Assembly (NCBI GenBank): GCA_964342745.1
Contig: CAYFFW010000005.1
Span: 1-64,000, forward strand
Direction: 5' to 3'
Source: AEGEAN-183 sp964342745
Lineage (GTDB): Bacteria > Pseudomonadota > Gammaproteobacteria > Magnimaribacterales > Magnimaribacteraceae
Length of the DNA stretch: 64,000 nt
Below, piece after piece: positions 50,396 through 59,030 of this stretch (positions within the stretch are counted from its first letter, which is position 1; each line of letters opens with the position of its first letter). Both the position numbers and the translations under genes were made by a program. Under the pieces are notes generated by a model that worked only from the letters and a program-made list of their open reading frames with translations, did not search any database and was not told where the DNA came from.

Positions 50396-52398
50396 TCAAC
50401 TGGGGTATTTTAGGAACCGGGATGATAGCTAGGGCATTAGCTGTTTCTATAAGAGATAGTGAGGGTTGTAACCTAAAAGCAGTTGCCAGTAGAGAAATTG
50501 AAAAGGCAGAAAGATTTTCTGATAAATACAATTGTTTGCCTGTAGAGGGTTATAAAAATCTACTTGAAGACGATGAATTAGATGCAATTTATGTGGCTAC
50601 TCCACATGATTCACATTTTGATCTAGCTCTGGCTTCGCTAAAAGCAAAGAAGTCTGTGCTTTGCGAAAAGCCTATGACTATAAATTCTACAGAGGCGATG
50701 GTACTTATAGATACCGCTCGAAATAATGAAGTTTTATTGATGGAAGCCTTTATGTACAGAACACATCCACAGACCGATAAAGTACGTGAATTAGTAAAAA
50801 AAGAATTTAAAAAAAGTCCCTTAACCATTGAAGCTTCTTTTGGCTTCTCAGCTGATGTGCCAAAAGAACACCGTTTGGTAAACCCTGATTTAGGAGGGGG
50901 GTCCATTATGGATATAGGATGTTACCCTATGTCTATGTCTCGAATGATAGTGGGTACTCAAGAGGAAAAGCTGTTTTCTAATCCCATTTCAATTAAAGCT
51001 AAAGGTGAATTATCTGAAAGAGGAATAGATTTAAATGCATCTGCAGAATTAGATTTTGAGAATGGTTCTAAAGCTCTAATTAGCTCAGCCATTAATAAAA
51101 CTTTAAAAAATACAGTTCTTATTTCAAATGATGATAAATCAATTTTAATTGAAGAGCCTTGGCAGTGTGGCGAACAAGTAGGTCGTAAATCTAAAATTAT
51201 TTTTAAGAGTAAAGGGTTTGATGATCAGGTAATTGATTTTAAAGAAAATAAAGGTGTTTTTACTTTTGAAGTAGATCATTTTGCCAATCTTATTCGTCAA
51301 AAAAAGACTGAATCAAAAAAAGTTTCTCATGCAGATTCTCATGGAAATATGATCTGGCTTGATGCCTGGAGGAAGAAGATAGGAGTTTACTACGCAGCTG
51401 ATAATCCTGAAATAAGGAAATCATCTGTTCTAGGAAAAGAGGCTCTTAAAAATCCAAAAAATATGCCCTTTAATTCCATAAGAGGTTTAGATAAGAAGGT
51501 GTCCAGGGTTGTTTTTGGGTGTGACAATCAATCTAGCACAGACCATGCTTTTGCTATGTTTGATCATTTTTTTTCCTTGGGTGGTAATGCTTTTGATACA
51601 GCTTATATTTATAACAATGGAAAAAGTGATGTTTATCTGGGGAAGTGGATGGCTCATAGAGGTCTAAGAGAGAAGGTAGTTGTTCTCGGCAAGGGAGCTC
51701 ACACTCCACATTGTTACCCTGATTTAATAAGACCGCAACTAGAAGAATCGTTAGATAGATTGCAGACAGATTATCTAGATATTTACTGTTTACATAGAGA
51801 TAACTTGGAAGTTCCAGTTAGTGAGTTTGTCGATGCATTAGATGAAATTAAAAAAGATGGTTTAATCAAGTTATCTGGTGCATCAAACTGGAGTTTAAAA
51901 AGGTTTTCAGATGCAATTTCTTATGCTGAAGACTCTAATAAACAGCCTTTTAGTATTTTAAGTAATAACTTTAGTCTAGCTAAAATGCTGACTCCTGTTT
52001 GGCCAGGTTGCGAGAGTTGTTCTGAGGAAGAGTTTAAGGATTACTTGAAAGAAAAACAAATTCCTATTTTTCCCTGGTCTAGTCAGGCAAGAGGCTTTTT
52101 TCTTGATAAACAGGAGTTTCAAGGATCTTTGCACATAGCAAATCCTAATCAAGAAGAAAAAGACAGGGTTTGGTTTAATGAAGATAATGTTGAAAGAAGA
52201 AATAGGTGCTTTTCTTTAGCAAAGGATAAGGGTGTTGAAGCCATTGAGCTGGCTCTAGCTTTTGTATTAAATCAAGAGTTTCCATCCTATCCTTTAATTG
52301 GCCCAAGGAATTATTTTGAAACGAGAAGCTCCCTTAAAGCGTTGAATATAGATCTAAGTAACTTAGAAAGAGACTGGTTAGATTTAAAGAGCGACTAG
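50392..52398 (+). CDS. Fusion of Gfo/Idh/MocA oxidoreductase and aldo-keto reductase
   Basis: 668 residues in two enzymes. The first half (about 1-335) is a Gfo/Idh/MocA dehydrogenase: GILGTGMIA NAD(P) loop at 5-13, EKPMT with Lys93, and GGSIMDIGCYPM in the substrate region. The second half (about 355-668) is an aldo-keto reductase: Asp402 and Tyr407 in DTAYIY, Lys434 in LGKGA, and His468 in CLHRDN, the full AKR tetrad. No stop or frameshift lies between them, so the fusion is real in this sequence. Both families oxidise or reduce sugars and polyols, so the chain could catalyse consecutive redox steps on the substrate of the adjacent symporter. Confidence 0.9.
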   Translation: MINWGILGTGMIARALAVSIRDSEGCNLKAVASREIEKAERFSDKYNCLPVEGYKNLLEDDELDAIYVATPHDSHFDLALASLKAKKSVLCEKPMTINSTEAMVLIDTARNNEVLLMEAFMYRTHPQTDKVRELVKKEFKKSPLTIEASFGFSADVPKEHRLVNPDLGGGSIMDIGCYPMSMSRMIVGTQEEKLFSNPISIKAKGELSERGIDLNASAELDFENGSKALISSAINKTLKNTVLISNDDKSILIEEPWQCGEQVGRKSKIIFKSKGFDDQVIDFKENKGVFTFEVDHFANLIRQKKTESKKVSHADSHGNMIWLDAWRKKIGVYYAADNPEIRKSSVLGKEALKNPKNMPFNSIRGLDKKVSRVVFGCDNQSSTDHAFAMFDHFFSLGGNAFDTAYIYNNGKSDVYLGKWMAHRGLREKVVVLGKGAHTPHCYPDLIRPQLEESLDRLQTDYLDIYCLHRDNLEVPVSEFVDALDEIKKDGLIKLSGASNWSLKRFSDAISYAEDSNKQPFSILSNNFSLAKMLTPVWPGCESCSEEEFKDYLKEKQIPIFPWSSQARGFFLDKQEFQGSLHIANPNQEEKDRVWFNEDNVERRNRCFSLAKDKGVEAIELALAFVLNQEFPSYPLIGPRNYFETRSSLKALNIDLSNLERDWLDLKSD

Positions 52399-52452
52399 CA
52401 TTTATAGAATTGTTTCAATCTTTGGTATAATTTTTTAAAAATAGGGGGACAT

Positions 52453-53523
52453 ATGTCAGAAACGGTTGCTAATCCAGAATATAATCCTGCAGGGGTAGGG
52501 GATTGTATAGATACAAATAAACTACCTTGGTTACCTTTGTCGAATGTAGAAGGTCTTTCCATTAAGCCAGCAAGAGCAAGTTCGGAAAGCGGAATCTTTA
52601 GCGTGATAATGAAAATTGATAAAGGAGCTTCTATACCTGAATCTGTTTATTTAGGTGGTATGGATATGTTAGTTCTTTCTGGGAAGGCTGAGTACGAACA
52701 GGAAGGTTCCAAAAGTACTCTTAATCCAGGAACATGGGGTTTTATCTCAGCTAACTCAAGAGTTAATTCCTTTCTAGCTTTAGAAGATACAGAAATACTT
52801 GCTAACTTCTTTAGTGGCGTTGCATTTTTAAATGAGGACGGTTCTTTAAGTTCTTTGTTCACAGCCATGGATGTTCAACAGATGGCTAAAGATACTAAGA
52901 TTTTACTTGTTCCAAGTTCACTTTCAGCTTGCATGGAAGTAGAGGGAGAACCTTATAAGGGTAATGGAGAGCCATTATCGATAGCTTCTGGAAATGCTGG
53001 AAAACTTGTCAACGACAATGTAGAAACTGAATCTAGCTCAGAAGTAACTCATCCACATTTTGTAGATACTCGTTCAGTTCCATGGCTTGTTTTGCCAGGA
53101 ATGGAGGATGTTGGTCTTAAAATTCTTAGAGTAAGTGAAGAAACGGGTTATGTCTCTTTAATAGTTAGACATAATGGTGTTGCTGATCCTCATACTCATA
53201 TTGGAGCTAGTGACTTTCTGGTATTACAAGGAAGGTTAGGAGTTAGAGCTGGACCACCTGAAGGTTATGGACCCGGTATTTGGTTTTACGAACCTGCTGG
53301 TGCTAGACATGATGCAACGCAAAGGGTAACAGACGAAGATTTAATCTATACAGCTAATCTTTATGGACCCGTTATGTTTGATTCAGGACCTGGAACCCAA
53401 ATAGAAAATATTCTTTCTTGGGTTGAATACAAAGGGATGGCAGAAGCAAATGGAATTAAACTAGTTCCAAGCACTAGACCAGATGACTCAAGCTTACTAG
53501 CTTGGGCACCTTTATCAGCTTAA
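52453..53523 (+). CDS. Two-domain cupin protein with a degenerate first domain
   Basis: 356 residues with tandem ChrR/acetophenone-dioxygenase-like cupins. Domain 2 (about 205-340) keeps metal ligands: His247 and His249 in PHTHIGASDFLVLQG and His286 in PAGARHDATQ. Domain 1 (about 20-155) aligns as IPESVYLGGMDMLVLSG and has lost these histidines, so it is probably structural. Each domain is introduced by the same kind of segment (NKLPWLPLSNVEGLSIK and SVPWLVLPGMEDVGLKI), which shows internal duplication. It may be a dioxygenase or a metal-dependent isomerase. The ATG follows ATAGGGGGACAT. Confidence 0.82.
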   Translation: MSETVANPEYNPAGVGDCIDTNKLPWLPLSNVEGLSIKPARASSESGIFSVIMKIDKGASIPESVYLGGMDMLVLSGKAEYEQEGSKSTLNPGTWGFISANSRVNSFLALEDTEILANFFSGVAFLNEDGSLSSLFTAMDVQQMAKDTKILLVPSSLSACMEVEGEPYKGNGEPLSIASGNAGKLVNDNVETESSSEVTHPHFVDTRSVPWLVLPGMEDVGLKILRVSEETGYVSLIVRHNGVADPHTHIGASDFLVLQGRLGVRAGPPEGYGPGIWFYEPAGARHDATQRVTDEDLIYTANLYGPVMFDSGPGTQIENILSWVEYKGMAEANGIKLVPSTRPDDSSLLAWAPLSA

Positions 53524-53535
53524 AAATATTATTTA

Positions 53536-53573
53536 ATAGACCTGCTTTTCTTTACAAAGCGGGTCTATCTTTT
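53536..53573 (+). terminator. Terminator after the bicupin gene
   Basis: ATAGACCTGC (53536-53545) pairs with GCGGGTCTAT (53559-53568), one G-T wobble, around a 13-base loop, followed by CTTTTT. Confidence 0.85.
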
Positions 53574-53601
53574 TAAAGTTCGAAAAGATAAAGGTATTTT
53601 A

Positions 53602-54936
53602 ATGGCAGAATCAATTAAAACTTTAATAAGTAATGCTCAAATCTTAGATGGTTCAGGGTCTGAACCTTATCCAGGAAACCTTATTATTAAAGACGAACTT
53701 ATTGAAAAGGTAGAAGAAAGTTCGACTAATTCTCATAAAAAAGAGGATTTTGATTCCATCATAGATGCCACAGGTTTAACGTTAATGCCTGGATTAATTG
53801 ATGCGCATTGTCATATAACTTTTGATGAACCATCTTCTAATGACGAACTCTTTTATCATCGTAGAGAAGGTCTAGCAGCAATAATAGCCGGACAAAATGC
53901 TTTAAAGGTATTGCAGTCAGGAGTTACTGGCCTATTAGATGCAGATTGTATTTTCGATGTTGGGGTTGATTTAAGGGACGCTATAGAAGCAGGAATTCTT
54001 GTTGGTCCTAGAATGGCAGTTGGAGGAAACGCACTGCTCACTTCTGTAGGGGGAACTGGTGGAAGGGTAATCCCTGATAAAGGAAGATTAGGCTACGGAG
54101 CAGTAGTTAGGAGTCCGGAAGAAATAGTTCTTGAAATCAGAAGACAGATAAAATTAGGTGTTGATTGGATCAAGATTCATGTTTCTGGATTAGTTCCTCG
54201 ACAATTTTCAGAGGGAGAAGTTAAAGCATGGAGCTATGATGAACTTAAACTTGCATGTGATACGGCACACGAATTAGGTATACCAGTAGTTGGACATTGC
54301 AGAAGTGCAGACAGTGTAAAAGATTCTGTCCTAGCAGGAATGGACCTAGTTCTTCATGCTACCTATATGGATGAGGAGGCTTTAGAAGTCGTAGTCGAAA
54401 AGAAAGTTCCAATTGTTCCAACTTTCACATTCCAAGCTAATTTAATTGATTACTCAGAAGAAATGGGCGCTTCAAAAGAGTATAAAGAAATTTTTGAAAA
54501 AGAAATCGAAGATAACCTAGACATCTTAATAAAGGCTTTTGAAAATGGTGTACCTTTATTATGTGGTAGTGAATCAGGATTTTCTGTAACCCCTTATGGA
54601 GATTGGCATTACAAAGAAATGGAGGTTTTTGTAAAAAAACTTGGCTTAACTCCTTTACAGGCAATCAAAAGTGCTACTAAAGATGCAGCAAAAGCTTTAA
54701 GAAAAGAAGGGGAAGTTGGCTTAATTAAAGAAGGTTATTTAGCTGATATATTACTCATAGATGGTGACCCTTCAAAAGATGTAACTATCTTAGGAAATAA
54801 GGAATTAATTAAAAATGTTTTCCTTAATGGCAAGGAAATAGATCTAACCCCTCCAATGGAAAGGGTTAAAGACCCAGAGGGTTGGAGAGTATCTTCCTAT
54901 TCTGAAAGAATTTTAAAAAAGAACACTAAGAAATGA
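53602..54936 (+). CDS. Amidohydrolase, imidazolonepropionase/prolidase-like
   Basis: 444 residues of the metal-dependent amidohydrolase superfamily. The start DATGLTLMPGLIDAHCHITF carries the HxH metal site (His69, His71). WIKIHVSG supplies the bridging Lys or a metal-near position, GHCRSADSV and LHATYMDEEAL provide later His ligands, and LCGSESGF has the acidic residue region of the last strand. The C-terminal EGYLADILLIDGDPSKDV is the usual beta-domain closing. It would hydrolyse a cyclic amide, lactone or dipeptide. It overlaps the following SDR by four bases (ATGA). Confidence 0.86.
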   Translation: MAESIKTLISNAQILDGSGSEPYPGNLIIKDELIEKVEESSTNSHKKEDFDSIIDATGLTLMPGLIDAHCHITFDEPSSNDELFYHRREGLAAIIAGQNALKVLQSGVTGLLDADCIFDVGVDLRDAIEAGILVGPRMAVGGNALLTSVGGTGGRVIPDKGRLGYGAVVRSPEEIVLEIRRQIKLGVDWIKIHVSGLVPRQFSEGEVKAWSYDELKLACDTAHELGIPVVGHCRSADSVKDSVLAGMDLVLHATYMDEEALEVVVEKKVPIVPTFTFQANLIDYSEEMGASKEYKEIFEKEIEDNLDILIKAFENGVPLLCGSESGFSVTPYGDWHYKEMEVFVKKLGLTPLQAIKSATKDAAKALRKEGEVGLIKEGYLADILLIDGDPSKDVTILGNKELIKNVFLNGKEIDLTPPMERVKDPEGWRVSSYSERILKKNTKK

Positions 54937-55676
54937 AAAGCCTAATAGTCACTGGCGCAGCTGGAGGGATAGGTTCTCAAATTGCTAAACAAGCCAGCGA
55001 AAAAAACTACCGTGTCGGCCTAATGGATTTAGACGAGAAGAAACTTGAAGATCTTGCCAAGTTAATTCCTAATTCATTGGCTTTGCCAACAGATATAACT
55101 GATGAAGAATCAGTTACTGAAAGCATTAATGGCTTTGGCAGTTCAATAGATGCTCTAGTTAATTGTGCTGGAATAGTAAGATTTGGAGGTCTTTTAGAGC
55201 AAGATATAAAAGATTTTAGAGACGTCATAAATGTAAACCTTCTTGGCTGTTTTATTGTTAGCTGTGCTGTTGCAAGAGTCATGATTAAACATGGTGAAGG
55301 AAATATTGTGAATATAAGCTCTATCAGTGGTGGAAAGCATCCTGCAATTCATTCAGGAGCCTATGCAGCAGCTAAAGCAGGAATAGTCATGCTTACTGAG
55401 CAGATGTCTCTTGAATGGGGTAAAGAAGGAATACGTGTAAACGCAATATCCCCTGGATTCATCAACACTGGTATGGCCGCTTCGCACTATAAAAATCAAA
55501 AAGAAAGAGAAAAGAGAGAAGACATGGTTCCATTAGGAAGATTAGGAAGTTCTGAAGATGTAGCTAAAGTAGTTATGTTTCTTCTTTCTGAAGACTCTTC
55601 TTATGTGCATGGAGAAAATATCCTAATAGACGGTGGTGTTATGAATAGCGTACTGGCTAATATAGGAAGGGACTAA
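54933..55676 (+). CDS. Short-chain dehydrogenase/reductase (SDR)
   Basis: 247 residues, classical SDR: TGAAGGIG at 7-14, VNCAG at 76-80, catalytic Ser near 130-132, and Tyr144 with Lys148 in SGAYAAAKAG. It closes with ENILIDGGVMNSVLA. NAD or NADP preference is not clear, though Asp32 in LMDLDEKK at the end of strand 2 favours NAD. It is translationally coupled to the amidohydrolase upstream, and the two genes form a short unit ending head-on against the minus-strand catabolic genes. Confidence 0.9.
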   Translation: MKSLIVTGAAGGIGSQIAKQASEKNYRVGLMDLDEKKLEDLAKLIPNSLALPTDITDEESVTESINGFGSSIDALVNCAGIVRFGGLLEQDIKDFRDVINVNLLGCFIVSCAVARVMIKHGEGNIVNISSISGGKHPAIHSGAYAAAKAGIVMLTEQMSLEWGKEGIRVNAISPGFINTGMAASHYKNQKEREKREDMVPLGRLGSSEDVAKVVMFLLSEDSSYVHGENILIDGGVMNSVLANIGRD

Positions 55677-55683
55677 TAAGAAA

Positions 55684-56661
55684 CTAATTTAAACGTAAAA
55701 GTCTTTTTGCGTTGTCAACAAGGAAAGATGGAGTAGAAGCTAGATTATTTTTATCTGGTTGATCCCAACCAAGAAAATTAGTTCCCAAGACCTGTCTTTC
55801 TGTTCCTACTACAGAGTTTAAAAGTTCCAGAGATTCTTTTTGATGAACATGGTTATCAAACCATATTCTCTTTAAGTATTTTAGAAACTCTCCTTCTTTT
55901 TTTAACCACTCTGGAGAAGTAGGTCTTTTCTCTGCAGCTTTAGCCAATCTGCCTGCTAAGAATGCTACATTTCCTCCACCGTGACTAATACAGATATCAA
56001 GATTTGGATGTCTTCTTAGGACTCCTCCAAAAATTATTTTGCTTAGGGCAATGCTTTCGTCGTTAGCGAAACCTATAGTTAAGTCTAAGCTATAGTCATC
56101 AAGTCGCTTATCACAAAAAGGACCGTTAATACCTTGTGGAGCTGGATGGATAAATAAAGGCACATTTAATTCACAACAATTAGAATAAAATTCATCCATT
56201 TCTTTATTGTCTATTCCAAAAGGAAAGTCAGTTCCTATATAACCCCCCAATAAACCTAGTTCCTTAACTGATCGATTCAGTTCTTTAATTGCCATCAAAG
56301 GGTCTTGCATAGGAAGAGCAGCAAAACCTCCTAGAGAGGTTGGATTTTCAGAAATAATTTTAGCTAAAGAATCATTGTGAATTTTACAGAATTTATCTGC
56401 TTGTTTGGCTTCAATAAAATGAAAATAAGTAATAGGGTTGGGCGAAACAACTTGAAAGTCTATTCCCATTTCTTTCATGGCCTTCAATCGTAGATCTACG
56501 TCCATAAAAGGGGTGTTTTTATACCTAACTCCTTCTAGTCTATAGTTTCCAGCTCTAAACCAAGGCTCTTTATCTGTACCTCCAATCTCAGGTCCCAAGT
56601 CTTCAAGGACATTTAAAGTTTCAGGTAAGATTATGTGTGCATGGATATCTATTACTTTCAT
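55684..56661 (-). CDS. Amidohydrolase family 2 protein (ACMSD-like)
   Basis: 325 residues opening with the HxH motif IDIHAHIILPE (His7, His9), followed by RLKAMKEMGIDFQVVSPNP, NVPLFIHPAPQG with the middle His, and CISHGGGNVAFLAGRL with the next His; the Asp ligand lies in the closing strand region VLGTNFLGWDQPD. This is the layout of 2-amino-3-carboxymuconate-semialdehyde decarboxylase relatives, which decarboxylate or hydrate ring-cleavage and aromatic acids. It is 12 bases downstream of the Rieske oxygenase gene and so probably acts after it. Confidence 0.88.
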   Translation of the reverse strand: MKVIDIHAHIILPETLNVLEDLGPEIGGTDKEPWFRAGNYRLEGVRYKNTPFMDVDLRLKAMKEMGIDFQVVSPNPITYFHFIEAKQADKFCKIHNDSLAKIISENPTSLGGFAALPMQDPLMAIKELNRSVKELGLLGGYIGTDFPFGIDNKEMDEFYSNCCELNVPLFIHPAPQGINGPFCDKRLDDYSLDLTIGFANDESIALSKIIFGGVLRRHPNLDICISHGGGNVAFLAGRLAKAAEKRPTSPEWLKKEGEFLKYLKRIWFDNHVHQKESLELLNSVVGTERQVLGTNFLGWDQPDKNNLASTPSFLVDNAKRLLRLN

Positions 56662-56673
56662 CAGAAGAAGTGG

Positions 56674-57849
56674 CTACCAATCAGAACCATCTTTATCCAT
56701 AAACCTTTTAATCCAATTATGATAATTTTGGACAGCAGGTTCATTTTTTCCATAAACAAAACTATAAGAACTCATTTTTGAAATAGTTGATTGAATTTGT
56801 AATCCCATTTTATAGTCTTCATCTTTAACTGCCTGCAAAACCATTTGATTGAAGTTTTCAGAAGTTTCCTTTTCAATTTTAGTTTTAGGTTCCTTTGCAG
56901 CTAGAATCGTCTGCCTGGTAATGGTTTTTTCAGGTGAAGCGGTAGGAAAGATCTGACTAACTAAACAGTGATCACCTAAGACTCCAGAAATAGAAAGATT
57001 GGGAAAACCAGAATGTATCAGTCTTATATTTTCAACAGGCGAATTCCAATCTGATTCAGGTTTACCAATAAGATTTTTTAAAGACTTTCGACCAAAAGTT
57101 AACCTCTGATGGGGTCCGTATGTATCTAAAACTAGCAAATTACCAACGGTGTGCTTCCCAACGGTATCTCCGTGTAATTGGTTATGGTGATAAGCTTCTA
57201 GATAACCATCTAAAGCAACTTTCCAGCCAGGACCCTCAAGCTCTCGTTGATCAAAAATATACCAATCTTTTAGGTTAAGAGTTTCAAGTTCTAAAGCAAA
57301 ATCGCCTAACCATTCATTTATATCAAACTTTATTTCAGGTGAAAGCATTACCCAAACCAGTCCAGCGCTTTCTGAACACTCCAGCTCTACTAAACCAAAC
57401 TCTTCTTTATTAATCTCACCAAAAGTTTTTTCACCGTACATTCCAATTAATTTTCCTTCATGGTTGTAGGTCCATGCGTGATAGGGGCAGATAAAGTTTC
57501 TATTTTTACCAGATCCTTCTTCACAAACAGGTGAGCCTCTATGACGACAAACATTTAAGAAAGCTCTTGCTTTCATGTCTTCTGATCTAGTTATTAATAC
57601 TGGTGTATCGACAATATTCATTGCTCTGTAAGTATTTTTAGAAGGCAGTTCACTGCTAAGACACAGGGCTAGGGGAAGCTCCTTATATATTCTATTTATC
57701 TCACTTTTATATCTTTCTGGATCTACATACGCTTCTACTGAATTAGACATTATTTGTTTAGCCTGATCAGTGGTCTTATTTTCAAAGTGATCAAGAGCTC
57801 TTCTTACAAGAGAGAGCATTTCATCTGAGTTAGAACTATTTTTTTTCAC
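56674..57849 (-). CDS. Rieske [2Fe-2S] aromatic-ring hydroxylating oxygenase, alpha subunit type
   Basis: 391 residues. The Rieske centre is Cys101-x-His103 (NVCRHRGSPV) and Cys121-x2-His124 (ICPYHAW). The mononuclear iron site has His221 and His226 in EAYHHNQLHG, with the usual acidic ligand expected near the later EDYKMGLQIQ. It hydroxylates or demethylates a ring substrate, using electrons from a reductase not found nearby. The start overlaps the upstream SnoaL-like gene by four bases (the pair being GTG/ATG on the minus strand), implying coupling; a small SnoaL-like partner is a common beta-like subunit of such oxygenases. Confidence 0.92.
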   Translation of the reverse strand: MKKNSSNSDEMLSLVRRALDHFENKTTDQAKQIMSNSVEAYVDPERYKSEINRIYKELPLALCLSSELPSKNTYRAMNIVDTPVLITRSEDMKARAFLNVCRHRGSPVCEEGSGKNRNFICPYHAWTYNHEGKLIGMYGEKTFGEINKEEFGLVELECSESAGLVWVMLSPEIKFDINEWLGDFALELETLNLKDWYIFDQRELEGPGWKVALDGYLEAYHHNQLHGDTVGKHTVGNLLVLDTYGPHQRLTFGRKSLKNLIGKPESDWNSPVENIRLIHSGFPNLSISGVLGDHCLVSQIFPTASPEKTITRQTILAAKEPKTKIEKETSENFNQMVLQAVKDEDYKMGLQIQSTISKMSSYSFVYGKNEPAVQNYHNWIKRFMDKDGSDW

Positions 57850-58403
57850 TTCTTATACTTTTCTTGAAATTCTATCCATGCTGGAACTGATTCAGGTATA
57901 TCTGCTGGAACTTTTCCATCTGCACCATTTACTCTTAAGGTCTCCGTTAAATTTTCTACATATTCAGAAGTTTTAACATAGTAAAAGAAACTTATAGTTC
58001 TTTTCGAGAATTTCCATTTTCCTTCCTTGTTTGAATATTCATCGTCATATCTCATTGCTGCAAGGCTAGCTATTCCATCTCTAGTAGTCTCTGCGTGACT
58101 GTAGACAGTTCCTGAAGCTTTGGAAGGGTTGTCGGAACTAATTTCAACCCTTACATCATGCGTCCAATGAAAAGAAGGGCCTCTAGTTTGAAAAACTTCT
58201 TTATACATTTCTATAATATTTTGTCGCCCTTTACTACTTAACATTCCATTAGGTGAATTAAATTCAGCTTCTTTTGTAAAAAGACCTTCTAAATACTTTA
58301 AGTCTTGTTGATCACAAGCTTCAGCATATTCAGAGACTAGCGTTTTAATATCTTCTTTTGATTCCAATCTATCTAGTCTTAATGCTATCTCTTCTATATT
58401 CAT
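57846..58403 (-). CDS. SnoaL/NTF2-like small protein, possible oxygenase beta-type partner
   Basis: 185 residues with the NTF2-like plan: an N-terminal helix EEIALRLDRLESKEDIKTLV, YAEACDQQDLKYLEGLFTKE, and a curved-sheet segment ending FFYYVKTSEYV. It has the form of scytalone-dehydratase-like or ring-hydroxylating beta subunits. It could be an isomerase or dehydratase, or the structural partner of the Rieske protein downstream, which it overlaps by four bases. Confidence 0.82.
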   Translation of the reverse strand: MNIEEIALRLDRLESKEDIKTLVSEYAEACDQQDLKYLEGLFTKEAEFNSPNGMLSSKGRQNIIEMYKEVFQTRGPSFHWTHDVRVEISSDNPSKASGTVYSHAETTRDGIASLAAMRYDDEYSNKEGKWKFSKRTISFFYYVKTSEYVENLTETLRVNGADGKVPADIPESVPAWIEFQEKYKK

Positions 58404-58421
58404 GTGAAAGATTAATGTGTT

Positions 58422-58940
58422 TTAGAATTTAGATGAAGTGGAGGCAGATAAAATCTCTATCCAATAACCATCAGGGTCTTTAATAAAGGCAAGTCCTTTC
58501 ATATTTCCATCATCTGGTCTTTTTACAAACTCTACCCCAAGATTCTCAAATCTCTCACTCGCAGCATAAACATCTGGAACTGTTATGCCTATGTGCCCAA
58601 ATCCTCTAGGGTCAGAATTACCATCATGATAGTTAAAGGAATCATCTTTTTCTGTCCCCCAATTATGCGTAAGTTCAATCAAGGCCTTTTGAGAAAAAAC
58701 ATATTCTGTTCTATCTACAGGGTCATCTGGTACTGTCCCATCTTCTTCTCGAAGGTAGCCTAAGAAGAAAAGTGTAAATTCCATATCAGGAAAGTCTAGC
58801 CTTTTTAGAAGTGTCATACCTAAGACATTTACATAAAATTCTAAGGAAATATCAGGGTCTTTAATCCTCATCATAGTTTGATTCATGATGAACTCTTCAG
58901 TACCCTCAGCGTTTGGTTTATCTAGTTCATTTATACTCAT
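58422..58940 (-). CDS. gloA: Lactoylglutathione lyase (glyoxalase I) family protein
   Basis: 172 residues of the vicinal-oxygen-chelate fold in the longer, eukaryote-like form. The likely metal ligands are Gln21 (NQTMMRIKDP), Glu89 (IELTHNWGTE), His116 (GFGHIGITV) and Glu162 (YWIEIL), the GloA set. It detoxifies methylglyoxal-glutathione hemithioacetal, but in this catabolic neighbourhood a ring-cleavage dioxygenase-like activity on a different substrate is possible. It heads the minus-strand operon and is divergent from the third TonB receptor across 90 bases. Confidence 0.85.
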   Translation of the reverse strand: MSINELDKPNAEGTEEFIMNQTMMRIKDPDISLEFYVNVLGMTLLKRLDFPDMEFTLFFLGYLREEDGTVPDDPVDRTEYVFSQKALIELTHNWGTEKDDSFNYHDGNSDPRGFGHIGITVPDVYAASERFENLGVEFVKRPDDGNMKGLAFIKDPDGYWIEILSASTSSKF

Positions 58941-59030
58941 TTTTATACCTTTTTTATTTAAATTCGTTGTTATAAAAGCCTTAATAGGATAAATTACAGA
59001 TGTTATTTTATCTAATAATGGGGGAAAAAT

